Part shown: positions 11,258 through 30,440 of the stretch, piece by piece
Numbering within the stretch: position 1 is the stretch's first letter
How the letters are laid out: each line of letters starts with the position of its first letter
Source of the DNA: Semisulcospira habei
Taxonomy: Eukaryota > Mollusca > Gastropoda > Semisulcospiridae
Assembly: GCA_036245525.1 (NCBI GenBank)
Contig: BTPG01000004.1
Span: forward strand, 212,023,507 to 212,087,506
DNA: 64,000 nt
Direction: 5' to 3'
Program-made: the position numbers and the translations under genes
The notes under the pieces: model-generated
Told to the model about the DNA's origin: nothing
The model's input: the letters and a program-made list of their open reading frames with translations, nothing else
Databases searched by the model: none

Positions 11258-11362
11258 GCAAGAGGCCGCATAGATCCTCACAAGCCCCTTGAGGCAAGAG
11301 GCATATATCCTCATGAGCCCCTGCTCTGCAGAGCCTCGTGATGATCTATGTCTCTTGCAGAT
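11258..11362. repeat. Overlapping HP-B hairpins
   Basis: A left arm CAAGAGGCCGCATAGATCC is followed by a second complete arm pair GCAAGAGGCATATATCCTCA / GTGATGATCTATGTCTCTTG with a CTGCTCTGCAG apex. Confidence 0.6.
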
Positions 11363-11367
11363 GTCAT

Positions 11368-11600
11368 ACAAGGTTTCATGAGGATATGTGCCGCTTGCAC
11401 ACTGTGTTGGACTGGTCAAATTTGCCGAAGAAACGCCGCCTAAGGCAAGAGGCATAGATCCTCATGGGCCCCTGCAGATGCAGGGGCTCATGAGGATCTA
11501 TGCCTCTTGCAGATATCTTACAAGCCACCATGAGCATCTGTGCCGCTGCCACTCTGTGTGAGACCGATCAAGTTTGCCGAAGAAACGCCTCAAGAGACAC
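11368..11600. repeat. Tandem duplication containing an HP-B hairpin
   Basis: The segment with TTTGCCGAAGAAACGCC occurs twice, at about 11417 and 11571, each preceded by CACTCTGTGT. Between them is an HP-B hairpin at 11444-11514 (GCAAGAGGCATAGATCCTCA / TGAGGATCTATGCCTCTTGC). Confidence 0.65.
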
Positions 11601-11715
11601 ACATTTTGGCCCAAGATCCCAACATTCTTGGCACGCCACGCATTCATTTGCAGCTCCATGACAAGGCTGATTTGATTAGGTCATTTATTTATTCCGTGTC
11701 CTGTCCCAAAAAAGG

Positions 11716-11797
11716 TTAAGCCTTTGGGTGTCGGTAGCGGTTTTAGTCCTGCAGGAATCATCGCGACTAAAGCCGCTACAGACACGCAATGGGTTAA
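11716..11797. repeat. HP-D element
   Basis: It runs from TTAAGCCTTTGGGTGTCGGT to ACACGCAATGGGTTAA with the HP-D core TCCTGCAGGA in the middle. A few bases of the left arm (the GATGATT portion) are deleted. Confidence 0.75.
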
Positions 11798-11831
11798 GGA
11801 ACCAGTGGAAAGTGCGGAGGCGTTATGTCTG

Positions 11832-11888
11832 TATGCTCGTCTGCAATGTTGGACCTTACGGCCGCAAAGTAACAGGTCAGCGCATTTG
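11832..11888. repeat. HP-C degenerate copy
   Basis: TGCTCGTCTGCAATGTTGGA leads to CCTTACGGCC and then a diverged right arm AACAGGTCAGCGCA. Confidence 0.45.
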
Positions 11889-12186
11889 TTTGTTTGTCGT
11901 GTGGTTGTGTTATCGAACTCTGATAACTAGAACTAGAAAATAATGTTGAAATTCTCGTTTATTACAATAATTTTGATTGCAACCCCTGTCCCCTTTTTAC
12001 TAGGTTCTCTCTTAGGATGCATAGAAATTTAGCTCTAGGCGGGAGCATGGAATGTGTGCCTCTGCAGAAACCACAGTAGATGTGGTCTTTGCAGGTAGGC
12101 AGAAGTTCGTTTTTTTCCACAAGTTACGCCGATGGTTGCTGAAGAGGTCGCCTAGAAACAGTTGCTCACACCGGCTAAACATCGGG

Positions 12187-12278
12187 GACCCCCCCCCCCC
12201 GGCCCGGCCCCCCCCCCCCACCACCACCACCTATTACCCACCACCTCAGTCCCCTCCCCTCCCCGTCTCCCCCTTGGG
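12187..12278. repeat. C-rich low-complexity tract
   Basis: Long C runs with CCACC units; ORFs across it are proline or glycine runs. Confidence 0.75.
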
Positions 12279-12553
12279 GGACCTAGATCTAAATTTCCAT
12301 GCATCAAAGGGCTGGGAAATCCAGTGAACATGTGATACGCCCTCCTTTCATATGCATTGTTTCCGGTCACTTACATAGCGCACCCCTCTTTCCTATCCTT
12401 TTTTGTGCTTTGACCAAAGTAGATCTATGATCTTTGCACAATTCTCTCCCCTGACAGTGCTTTTCCTAGTTAATTGGTAGTTTCTTCATAATGTAGGACG
12501 ATTTTTAAAAAAACCTAATGCTCACTTTGTTGTGCGTGATAGAGTGAATTTGT

Positions 12554-12581
12554 GTGTGTGTGTGTCAGTGTGTGTGTGTGT

Positions 12582-12652
<71 letters not shown>
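12554..12652. repeat. (TG)n microsatellite
   Basis: An almost pure TG run with two TC interruptions near its start. Confidence 0.95.
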
Positions 12653-12658
<6 letters not shown>

Positions 12659-12974
12659 AGCTTGTGCACGTGTGAGTTGGCATTGAAAAGATCATCTTGT
12701 CAGTGTTTTTCTTCGTTTTCTTTCCATTGATCGCTGCTGCGGAGATTCAGTGCAGTTATGCACATTATGCATGCTTAGGAACACTATGTTGTATTTCACT
12801 AACCCACTCAGCGTGAACTATTGAATTTCCCGACAGCTTTAATGCAAACCGAGCACAAAAACGTATTCATTTATTTTAATTGTCTATCCTGTAATTAACA
12901 TTTTCTGCTTTATGTCTGATTACGTTCTATGCTCAACACTGAGGCAAAGACAAATTCCCATTTATGGACAATTA

Positions 12975-13031
12975 GTCTCTCTGTCTCTGTCTGTCTGTCT
13001 GCCTGTCTGCCTGCCTGCCTGCCTGCCTGCC

Positions 13032-13125
<94 letters not shown>
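12975..13125. repeat. Compound (TCTG)n/(TC)n microsatellite
   Basis: TCTG and CCTG units pass into pure TC. The frames read Ser/Leu/Val/Cys repeats and are not genes. Confidence 0.95.
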
Positions 13126-13126
<1 letters not shown>

Positions 13127-13158
13127 TTCTCTGGCCTCATCTACACGCCTTTTCTTTC

Positions 13159-13462
13159 GCTCGCTCCTGCACGTGCTTGCACATACTCTTGTCTCTCGTG
13201 TTCAGGTTCTTTCCGAGTCTCTCTCACGATTTTTCGTTGACGTCATTTTTACTTTTTCCGCACTTTTGTTCTTCCTTTTCTTTTATTTTACGTCACCTCC
13301 TTCAGTTGCCACATTCCTTCTGCCAATGAAGATCAGTAGCGGCTAATCTCTCTGTTTGTTTGTTTGTCTATTTTGACAAAGGGTATTTACCCGAAATATT
13401 AATAAATTGTGTTGTACTCGTCTTTTCTAAGCGTGTTTCTTTCTCCGTTGGGTACTTCTATG
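13159..13462 (+). mobile_element. 318-bp element family, left-truncated copy
   Basis: It is nearly identical to 13973-14276 from CTCGCTCCTGCACGTGCTTG to GTTGGGTACTTCT. It lacks the left terminal repeat and abuts the compound microsatellite. An extra AATTGTG-type segment distinguishes the two copies near the right end. Confidence 0.8.
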
Positions 13463-13539
13463 ACACTGATCGCCCCAGCGGGAGAAAGCCAACATTCTCT
13501 GGCACTCGCAGTCGCAGCACTCAACCCAACACAACTGCC

Positions 13540-13753
13540 TCAACCCATTGAAGTCCGACTGAGTACTACGAGCAGGAGATGGATCATCGACCATGATCAT
13601 TCAAGGTTAGTGTCAGAATAGCTTGGCACCATCTGGCGCCAAGCTAATCTGGCACTACCCTTGAATGATCATGGCTGATCCATCACCTGCAGTTGTTAGG
13701 TGACTGACACATCTAGAACATGGGAAATGCGGTCTTGCGGATAAATGGGTTAA
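13540..13753. repeat. HP-A2 element
   Basis: The ends are TCAACCCATTGAAG and GGATAAATGGGTTAA. The stem carries TTCAAGGTTAGTGTCAGAAT against ATTCTGG-type complement with GGCACCATCTGGCGCC at the apex. Confidence 0.7.
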
Positions 13754-13789
13754 TCTTGGGGATGTGCAACGGAGCCAAACCGCTGTGCA

Positions 13790-13860
13790 AACAAGAGGCA
13801 TAGATTCTCATGAGCCCCTGCGGCCGCAGGTGCTCATGAGAATCTATGCCTCTTGCTGAG
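13790..13860. repeat. HP-B hairpin
   Basis: CAAGAGGCATAGATTCTCAT pairs with ATGAGAATCTATGCCTCTTG around GCCCCTGCGGCCGCAGGTGC. The arms are virtually perfect. Confidence 0.75.
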
Positions 13861-13958
13861 GGTATTTCCGACTATGTCACAATCAGAGACCGAGGGAATG
13901 CTCACGCAAAATAAACGATCAGTGGGAATTTGTTTCTTTCTTACGGCCTAGCCTCTGA

Positions 13959-14276
13959 CAAAGAAGTACCCAACTCGCTCCTGCACGTGCTTGCACACAC
14001 TCTTGTCTCCGCTCGTGTTCAGGTTCTTTCCGAGTCTCTCTCACGATTTTTTCTTTGACGTCATTTTTACTTTTTCCGCACTTTTGTTCTTCCTTTTCTT
14101 TTATTTTACGTCACCTCCTTCAGTTGCCACATTCCTTCTGCCAATGAAGATCAGTAGCGGCTAATCTCTCTGTTTGTTTGTTTGTCTATTTTGACAAAGG
14201 GTATTTACCCGAAATATTAATAGTGTTGTACCCGTCTTTTCTAAGCGTGTTTCTTTCTCCGTTGGGTACTTCTTTG
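13959..14276 (+). mobile_element. 318-bp non-coding element with 16-base inverted ends
   Basis: CAAAGAAGTACCCAAC and GTTGGGTACTTCTTTG form perfect 16-base terminal inverted repeats. A second copy lies at 13159-13462 and an inverted partial copy at 50195-50351. The interior contains TTGACAAAGGGTATTTACCC followed by GAAATATTAATA, which loosely resembles a hammerhead ribozyme core. It encodes no protein, and I could not identify a target-site duplication. Confidence 0.7.
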
Positions 14277-14343
14277 CATATTACACGCTTGGCAGTCACC
14301 TTTTTGGTCTGGATTGATCAGTGTCATGCCCCGCGGCGTCTCA

Positions 14344-14450
14344 GTGCGCAAGAGGCCATCGGGCCGATGTCGGCTGCCTTTGGCACGTGCACGTCTGTGC
14401 GGCGGGCCAGCGGCGGCCGACGTCGGCCCGATGGCCTCTTGCGCACCGTG
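14344..14450. repeat. HP-H palindrome
   Basis: GTGCGCAAGAGGCCATCGGG pairs with its complement CCCGATGGCCTCTTGCGCAC around a GC-rich loop. Confidence 0.75.
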
Positions 14451-14497
14451 ATTGCTCCGTGTTGCGGTGGGCAGAGTAGTTTTGCCAAGAGTCGTGG

Positions 14498-14620
14498 TTG
14501 CCAAAAAAAAAAAAAAATAAAAAAAATCAATGAAATGATCTGTCAGTCTACTCATCATCATCATCTCAACCCAACCCCCCCTCCTCCCACCCCCCCAACC
14601 CCTCTTCTGCTCCTCCTTCC
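14498..14620. repeat. A-rich then C-rich low complexity
   Basis: An A run with T interruptions is followed by CATCATCAT and C-rich blocks. Confidence 0.6.
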
Positions 14621-14769
14621 CAGTTGCATTGCACAGACACTCAAACTAACCGACTGGCACATGCGACAAAAGCAATTAAATCAGCCTTCTAATTAAGCAG
14701 TAATCCAGCCGACCGATAGATCGACAAATATGCAAACACGCACTTATGGTAGTGTATTGCATTTGGGTG

Positions 14770-14770
<1 letters not shown>

Positions 14771-14806
<36 letters not shown>

Positions 14807-14821
14807 GGGGGGGGGGGGGGC
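14771..14821. repeat. (GT)n and G run
   Basis: A short GT microsatellite passes into an almost pure G run. Confidence 0.85.
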
Positions 14822-15462
14822 AGAGGGCGATGAAGGAGCGTACTTGTGAAACGTGTCGACATATTTCATATTTTTTAAATGAAATTGTAAAAAAAAGTTC
14901 ATGCCGCGCCGAATACAAGATGAATTTTACTCGGGAAATTGACCTTTCCGTGACCCCAACCCTCCCTTTCCCGCAGCCTTTGCGGCAACTAAGTCATTAA
15001 TGCAGACATTTGCAGTAAAGTGTTTTGTTCCCTCTGAAAAAAGGGAGGATTGGGTTAACTGAGAGTTCAGTTTTTCAAGGTGAAAATGTATATCTTATTC
15101 GGCGCTCTTTAACACCTGAAAGCAGACAATATCATTGGCACGATTATCTTGTACATTGCCGCTTTGATGAGAGAACTCGACGTGGGAGTGTACCTGTACT
15201 CTGTACTGTTATGTATAGCACGTGTGTTCCCCCGCAATCCCCGCCTAAGCAATCAGCTTGTGCAACAGAAGGTATGGATAGGATTTTACGGTCGAGTCAA
15301 AGTCATGACTTTGTAAACGCAAGGTGTCTGTTGGAGGATACAGCCGTTTATACAACTGTTTGCCGTGGTATATCGAGAATTGGCTCTGGTATATTGAAAG
15401 TCATTTGGTCTATCCTCGGTATTCTGTGTTCTTTATTAACACTGACCCGTGTAGTTTAATAC
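14822..15462. other. No gene supported
   Basis: A 144-codon open frame at 15025-15459 looks long, but its segment CGCAAGGTGTCTGTTGGAGG recurs in diverged form near 15638, so it is repeat sequence. No splice or homology support was recognised. Confidence 0.4.
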
Positions 15463-15566
15463 ATAGGCTGAGGAGCAAAATAAATGCGACATTTTTGGAA
15501 TCATCTTTAACACTTTCGTGTTTCCGATGATACCAAAAATGTCGCATTTACTTTTGCTCGTCAGTA
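15463..15566. repeat. HP-J palindrome
   Basis: GAGCAAAATAAATGCGACAT faces ATGTCGCATTTACTTTTGCTC with TTTGGAATCATC / GATGATACCAAA inside. Outer ends read CTGACGAGCAAAA in reverse, which suggests a mariner-like MITE, but no TA duplication could be confirmed. Confidence 0.7.
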
Positions 15567-15918
15567 TACGTTTGGTTCGATAGCCAGTGACTGTGTTTAC
15601 GATTTGTCGATCTGTCATGTTAATTATATATGTGAACGCAAGGTGCTTCGGTGGACTATAGAAGTGCATATACCACTGTTTGGCGTGGTATATTCAATCA
15701 TAGATGGTCGGTGGAAATACACGTATCCTAGGGAAATCGGTGATACTATCCAGTACGTGGATCAGTAAGAAGCTCGTGTAATCGTGTTATCTGCAAGTGT
15801 ACAGTTTATACCCCTGTACACTGTGGTGTATTAAAAAAGTATCGGTAGCCTCAACTTAATTTAATGGCGCATGGTCTGCCATGTGCATGGCCCTCTGGGA
15901 GACTGTGTGGAGTGTTCT

Positions 15919-16145
15919 TTAACCCCTTCACTGCCGGTGTACGCACGTTGTCTTTTTGAAGTCATTGTCAACTCAGCGTCAAAGATCCCCAGCCAGTCCA
16001 AGGAACATGGATTCAAAGTGCTTCCTTTAAGAGGCATAGATCCTCATGAGCCCCCGCAACTGCGGTGGCTCATGAGGATCTATACCTCTTGCAGGTTTTT
16101 TTTTGGTTGCGCTGTTTAGGTTTTTTTTGGTAGTCAAGGGGTTAA
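15919..16145. repeat. HP-B element, complete
   Basis: The ends are TTAACCCCTTCACTGCCGG and AGTCAAGGGGTTAA. The stem AAGAGGCATAGATCCTCATG pairs with CATGAGGATCTATACCTCTT around CCCCCGCAACTGCGGTGG. Confidence 0.85.
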
Positions 16146-16160
16146 AGGGACCCGCTTCAG

Positions 16161-16571
16161 GCTATAAAAGCTGGTAATTTTTTTTTTTTTTTTTTTTTTT
16201 TTTTACATATTCTTAGTATGTCTTGCAATAGTGCTAGCTGAACGTTTGAAGTTGGCATGTCGTTTCTCGTAGACTTTTCCTCTCCTCTTCTTCTTTGTAG
16301 GAAGTTGTACCAGGGGCAGTAGTAAACGTATTGTCTCTGCCTTCTCACCTGGTTTGTAACGGAAAGGGTAGACAAGTCTTAGTTCAGGCAAGACAACATC
16401 GAGAACCCGTTGTAGCCGGCGAATTCTAGTAATCAAAGCCCGCCATGGAGCAGATCACTTTAGTAAGACAGGCTATCGCAAAGTCTAGTCATAGTATGAG
16501 GAGATATATATTTTTTTTACGGTTAATAAATACCGGTGTGTGTGAAAGTCATAGGTGCGCCGGCTTTTATA
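16161..16571 (-). mobile_element. Possible retro-inserted or TIR-bounded unit with a poly(A) tract
   Basis: On the minus strand an open frame (16436 to 16203) reads VLPELRLVYPFRYKPGEKAE and then KKKRRGKVYEKRHANFKRS, and its TAA stop is formed by the start of a poly(A) run at 16178-16204. The whole unit is bracketed by inverted CTATAAAAGC(T/C)GG sequences at 16161 and 16558. The protein is not recognised; its composition looks protein-like, with a basic tail. It could be a truncated retro-copy or a non-autonomous element. Confidence 0.35.
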
Positions 16572-16867
16572 GATAGATTCTTTATCTGGTGAGGTCGAAG
16601 TTTCTTAGAAATTGCAAAGAAATACTGACCCAGAAAGAGAGAAGCCCGCTTAGAATGGCCAAGTACAACAGCGTCTAGCATTTACTGCGTGTATGTATTG
16701 CTTGGTATTTGCAGTTTACAAGCTTGGCAGTCAGTCACTGACGTTTTCGGTCTGGATTTCTTAAACTCTGAATTGTTAAATACAACTGAGGTGTAGTGTG
16801 AAGTGTACTTGGATTCGTTTCTTGGGAACTGGACTACAGTGGTGTCTAAGGAAATAAGAGACAAAAA

Positions 16868-25709
<8,842 letters not shown>

Positions 25710-25778
25710 AAACTCCAGGAGTCGTGGAAGTGAAAAATCATGTATAAAAGATTATGTTCTTGAATACAAAAATCATTT

Positions 25779-25852
25779 GTGTGTGCTGGTCTGCCATTTT
25801 GGACATTATGGCTTTCAGTCATAATGTCCAAAATGACAGACCATCACACATA
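25779..25852. repeat. HP-C hairpin in presumed 3' UTR
   Basis: TGTGTGCTGGTCTGCCATTT pairs with AAATGACAGACCATCACACA around TGGACATTATGG. It starts 70 bases after the TAG of exon 5. Confidence 0.75.
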
Positions 25853-26319
25853 TTTGTCAGAATATGAATTGCTATTATTGGTGTCAATCACTAATGGACT
25901 TTGTGATTGTATGTGACTACAAACGCAAAGGACAGGACATAGACCTGAAGTTATCAAGGCACAATTTGTAGGTGTATTACAGAAAAGACCAGATGGCTTC
26001 ATCAGGAAGTGGATTCAAATATTATATATGTCAGTAACAATTGTTTGATTGCAAAGGGAAAGAAATGCCTATCTCGCAGTGTATAATCTATTTGCTGAAA
26101 CAGGGCAGCCTATGACAGAGGAACAGAGCACGCTAATTACTCTAAATCAGACTGGATTGCAACCATATTTCAGTTGTAAGAATATCTGTTCATTGTTTTG
26201 CTTTTGAACAGACTAATCTGTCGTATCTCTTCGTATTCTTGACAGCAAAAACTACCAGTTTGTTTGTAAGAGAACTGAATTATGTTCTTGCTTACCAAAA
26301 AAAAAATTCTGATTCTTGA
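25853..26319. other. AT-rich tract, presumed 3' UTR or intron
   Basis: No ORF, repeat or splice unit is recognised. It is low in hairpins compared with flanking DNA. Confidence 0.35.
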
Positions 26320-26532
26320 TTAACTCATTCTACCCCAGACACACCGCAACAAGATAAGGATCGACCATGATAGTTCAAGGGTGATGCCAGAATAGCTTGG
26401 CGCCTATGGGCGCCAAGCTATTCTGGCATCACCCTTGAACTATCAGGTCGATCTGTGTCCTGCACTGCAATGCAGTCTTCAGATGACAACGGCAAAATTT
26501 GGGGATTTCGGTGTTGGGGTAGAATGAGTTAA
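26320..26532. repeat. HP-A3 element, complete with perfect ends
   Basis: TTAACTCATTCTACCCC and GGGGTAGAATGAGTTAA are perfect 17-base terminal inverted repeats. The stem CAAGGGTGATGCCAGAATAG pairs around GGCGCCTATGGGCGCC. Flank ACTGCATTGCAG is shared with 8677 and 49234 (here inverted). Confidence 0.9.
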
Positions 26533-26995
26533 AAGAAAATACGATGTTCCGATCTATCCCATTTCGATTGCACAGATTAATATTTGATCTGACAGAACAT
26601 GGATTGACTTAATCTTCACTGCACACAAGGTGATATTTTGTAATATATTATGGGCTAGATATTCTTCAATGCAAATACGAGTATATGATTTATGCATTGA
26701 TTTAGTTGTTGGTAGCATCTTTTGATTAGGATGAACTGTAAAATGTGTGGTGTGCAGTCACCAACATACTGTGTATGTACATTGTACACTGATACGCTAC
26801 ATTCACACTGGCTACTTTTCTTGCTCTGCTGATGTGCAGCGGATCGCGGGAGATAACCAGTGTGTGTCTTGATTTAGTGGAGATGTATTGACCACTACAG
26901 CAAATTCCAGTTCAGGGTACCTTTGATCTTCCAAACTTGACACCCTTGTCCATGCAGTCAGTGTTTACAGCACCAGTGGCTGCATGAGCAATAGG

Positions 26996-27193
26996 GCTAC
27001 CCCGTTATTGGTCGGTATTGCTTTGTCAAGTTGACTCCTGCAACAATCATCTTGACAAAACGCTCAACCAACAGTCAAAGAGTTTACTCATTCAAGGCGC
27101 ACCCGCACCAAAAGCTGCGTAAGTGTCGTAAAGCGTTGCCAGTGGCAGCGCTATACAACACTTACGTAGCTATTGATGCGAGACGCTTTCAAG
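26996..27193. repeat. HP-D-like copy followed by a second fold-back
   Basis: TTGTCAAGTTGACTCCTGCA and its partner resemble HP-D at 26996-27086. At 27094-27193 CTGCGTAAGTGTCGTAAAGC faces GCTATACAACACTTACGTAG around GTTGCCAGTGGCAGC. Confidence 0.55.
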
Positions 27194-28190
27194 GAGTTAG
27201 GCTGTCTGATTGCTTTTTTTGTAATTGTTTAATACAATTTTGCATTTCATAGATTCATTTTACTTCACTAATGATGATCAAATTGTCAATTCTTGATACA
27301 TTGTGTAAATTGTAGAGGTAAGTTTCCGCCCCGGTTGTTGTAAACTTTATTTTCGGAGTATAACAACTAGACTGAAGTGTGTTCATACATAATTATCTGT
27401 AGTTCACAAATGAATTTTAAGTTTTTCCGTGTGCAGGTTACATCATTTCACGTCTGTGATAAAATTAATATGAATGCTCAATCAAATATAAATGTATTGT
27501 AGTACTAAGAGATCTCCGTAAAATAAGGCTGTATAATATCACTTTTAATGTGATTTATTGTATATAAACATTTACCCAACTACTTTTATATAATGTGTTC
27601 CTTTATTCTGTAAGTTTTTAACAAAAATAAATGTGTTCTTATGTTTACATGTATGATTTAGGATTTAGTTGCCCTCAGTATATTGGCTGATTTATCAGGG
27701 AACATATAGTTTATTTTGTGGAAACAAGACACATTTCCGTAATCAGAGTATGGACCTCAAAATTCATATGGTTCAGTAAGTAAGGCATTGCATTTGTGAA
27801 AACATCTTTCAGATTAAAGTTCGTTGCATTAAATTATATTAAATTGATTATGTTGGTGAAGGCATAAGCAAGTGTGATAAAACCAACTAAATTAAACTAC
27901 TGGGACAGGTCAGTTGCGAGAATCAAAATTGTACTGGGACAGTTCAGTTGCGAGAATCAAAATTTGTGAAATCAGACGTAACACGGTCAAATCTGTGGCT
28001 CCCAAATACATACCCATTAAGCAAAAATTCGTTTCTGTTGATTCCAACCTTAGTCGTGCGCGGGCCAGCTAAGGCTGAAGTCGGCCAGAGGACCTTTTGC
28101 TTACTGTGTTTTGTTTTTTTTAATCTCTCACAAGCCTATGTAAGTTCAGCATCACATTAGTGCGAACGTCAATGACGGCGTGGTACTTGC
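27194..28190. other. AT-rich tract, no gene; possible poly(A) signal
   Basis: AATAAA at 27626-27631 could serve the short isoform ending at 25709. An HP-H fragment (GCGCGGGCCAGCTAAGGCTG, AGGACCTTTTGCTTACTG) lies at 28050-28106. CTGGGACAG(G/T)TCAGTTGCGA is duplicated at 27900-27960. Confidence 0.4.
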
Positions 28191-28199
28191 GGTCCCCAC

Positions 28200-28442
28200 C
28201 TATCGCGATATTATGAGACTGATCTGATATGTATTATATATGTCGATAATTATGTTGACTACGGCACAACTGTGATAAAACTGTTCAGTTTTCTGTTTAC
28301 TCTCCATAGTCTTCAGTACTTTACTTACATCTCTTAATTTGTTCATTTGTTCATTTCCGCCATTCTTTTGTAAAATATTCTGTGCTTTCGAAATGACTTG
28401 ATTTATGCACTCATTATATGATGCACTCATTGCACTTACCAC
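28200..28442 (-). pseudogene. Unassigned 80-codon frame, possible protein remnant
   Basis: The minus-strand frame contains MSASYNECINQVISKAQNIL and NKLRDVSKVLKTMESKQKTE, with a protein-like mix and likely helix. It is not recognised, has no neighbours of the same kind, and its ATG overlaps an AT|GGTAAGT donor-like sequence. It may be a remnant of a mobile-element protein or chance. Confidence 0.2.
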
Positions 28443-28835
28443 TTAAATTAAAGTGCATTCAAAGTTACTCTTTTATTATACTGCCGTATATGTATTCTTC
28501 TTAATTTTTTTCCCGTTACAGATGAATGTTAGAATAGTACGTCATACTTTTTAATTCACAAGATGGACCAAAATAATTTGAAAACAGTGCATCGCAAGCA
28601 TTGTTAACAGCTTGATGGACTTTATCGGAAGATATTTATAAATGAAACTATTAAAACTGGGACTGAAAAATAGATCTGTCTTTTCATTGAAGCATAAACT
28701 GGAGATATTTCATATCTATTTGAAATTACCTACTGTGATGCATGGTCCATAGAACGCTCTTTTATTCTCTACTTGGGTATACGGAATAAAGTCTTGTAAA
28801 AATGTGTCTGCAATGTGTACACTCTGTATGTATGG

Positions 28836-28905
28836 TGTGTGTGTGTGTGTGTGTGTGTGTGAGTGAAAATGCGAGCAGTGTGTGTGTGTCTGTGTGTGTG
28901 TGTGT

Positions 28906-28967
<62 letters not shown>
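28836..28967. repeat. (TG)n microsatellite
   Basis: TG runs interrupted by AGTGAAAATGCGAGCAG and single TC units. Confidence 0.95.
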
Positions 28968-28970
<3 letters not shown>

Positions 28971-29214
28971 CAAATTGTGCATGCAGGCATGTGCATACAT
29001 ACTGATGACCAATACATGTTTTGTTTCTTTTTAGGTCGAGACTTTTTGTGTCTGAAATCGTCATGTCTTTGTGTGCAGGTCTTAATGCATTTGTAAAATT
29101 TTGTTTGTTTTTGCGTATCTGTCTTGTGCATGTTGCTGTTTTTTGCATTGCTTCCAATCATCAACATTTTTTAACGTCTGTAGTTGCATGTTTACTGAAT
29201 GCATACAGATGCAC

Positions 29215-29224
29215 CACACACACA

Positions 29225-29281
<57 letters not shown>
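29215..29281. repeat. (CA)n microsatellite
   Basis: A near-pure CA run, complementary to the TG run 250 bases upstream, so the two could fold together. Confidence 0.95.
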
Positions 29282-29283
<2 letters not shown>

Positions 29284-29363
29284 AATTAATCCATATTTGT
29301 GAGCATACGTATTCGTGAGACGCCAGACCTCCTGCACTTCATTTAACTCCCAATCTCCCAGAA

Positions 29364-29465
29364 CCAAATGACTTCCATTTTATAGAATTGAAGTCATTTT
29401 GTTCTGTGAGTTTAACTCATTCGCGGCAAGCCGCATCCGGATGCGGCTGGCCGCGAATGAGTTAA
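29364..29465. repeat. Small fold-back plus HP-E palindrome
   Basis: AAATGACTTCCATTTTATAG / TTGAAGTCATTTTG pair at 29364-29402. HP-E at 29412-29465 is an almost perfect 54-base palindrome, TTAACTCATTCGCGGCAAGC to GGCCGCGAATGAGTTAA, with CATCCGGATG at its centre. Confidence 0.8.
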
Positions 29466-29645
29466 GAGTTATCCATGTTTCTCCGGAAAAAAAGGCAAAA
29501 AAAGAGGCCATTGAGCTTTTTTTTGTCAGCAACTGAAAGTTGCACGTGGACCATTATGTTCTACAATCAGTGTTCCATTCGCACTGGCAGTAGAACCTGT
29601 TTAGAGCAATCATCTGGTTTTAGGCAAGAACTTCAAAAAGTGGTT

Positions 29646-29866
29646 TTAACCCTTTTCATCATAATACACTACTGCCTGCAATAAATTTGACTGTGATAGT
29701 TCAAGAGTGGTGCCAGAATAGCGTGGCGCCCGAGGCGCCAAGCTATTCTGGCACCACTCTTGAACTAAAATGGTTGACCTATTTCCTAATCCGTAATGTA
29801 GCCTTCATTGGACAATACGATTAAATTTTAAAAAAAACAAAATCAGCTTCAGGATGTAATGGGTTA
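29646..29866. repeat. HP-A1 element, complete
   Basis: TTAACCCTTTTCATCA to GGATGTAATGGGTTAG. The stem TTCAAGAGTGGTGCCAGAAT pairs around GTGGCGCCCGAGGCGCC, with A1 flanks (TAGCCTTCATTGGACAATAC). Confidence 0.8.
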
Positions 29867-29869
29867 GAC

Positions 29870-30052
29870 AGACGGTTGCTCTCTCAAGAGAAGTCTTAAG
29901 GGAGGGGAGGGGAGGGGAGGGGGGGGGGGGAAGGCACCTACATGTATCATCAAAAACCGTTACTGATTCAGGTGGCTACAACCTTCTGAATGATGATCTT
30001 TCATGACAGGTGAGTTCTTGTAAGGGTGGTCAATCAAAAGCAGGTTCTGACG
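29870..30052. repeat. HP-I element, diverged, with G run
   Basis: TTGCTCTCTCAAGAGAAGTC and GACAGGTGAGTTCTTG belong to HP-I; the right end is AAAAGCAGGTTCTGA. A run of G at 29900-29930 interrupts it. Confidence 0.5.
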
Positions 30053-30329
30053 CGCTTACAGTGGATTTACCATACTGGCTCATAGATAGTGCTTAATGAG
30101 CACTAAGTTTGAGCCGTATATCACCATCGGCCATTCTCCCACACGTCAGTTTTACCTACATGCTCCGAATACGTTGCTACTTGTCGAAGAATACCCATCA
30201 GGTCCACATCTTGTCCGTCAGTCAATCATAGTCAGTCAACACCATCTCAGTCGTCATCTTTGTGCATATCACCGCTTGTCCGCCTGCTGTAAACGGAGCC
30301 TTGTACGCATGGAAGTGCGCCCGGTACGG

Positions 30330-30440
30330 AACTTCTACCGGCCGGGGCGAAGTAGGCCGCAGGGTGGACCCGCGCACGGCCGTGCGCGGGTCCACCCTGC
30401 GACCGACTTCGGCCAAACGGTAGCCTTTTGCGTAATGATA
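30330..30440. repeat. HP-H-type GC-rich palindrome
   Basis: GCAGGGTGGACCCGCGCACG is followed at once by its exact complement CGTGCGCGGGTCCACCCTGC, giving a 40-base perfect palindrome with GAAGT(A)GGCC / GGCC..ACTTC outside. Confidence 0.8.

Noticed and set aside
12912..13346. Ser-Leu and Val-Cys-rich open frames
   Set aside because: Translations of TCTG and TC microsatellites.
14178..14696. 172-codon plus-strand frame
   Set aside because: It runs across the 318-bp mobile element, an HP-H palindrome and A and C runs.
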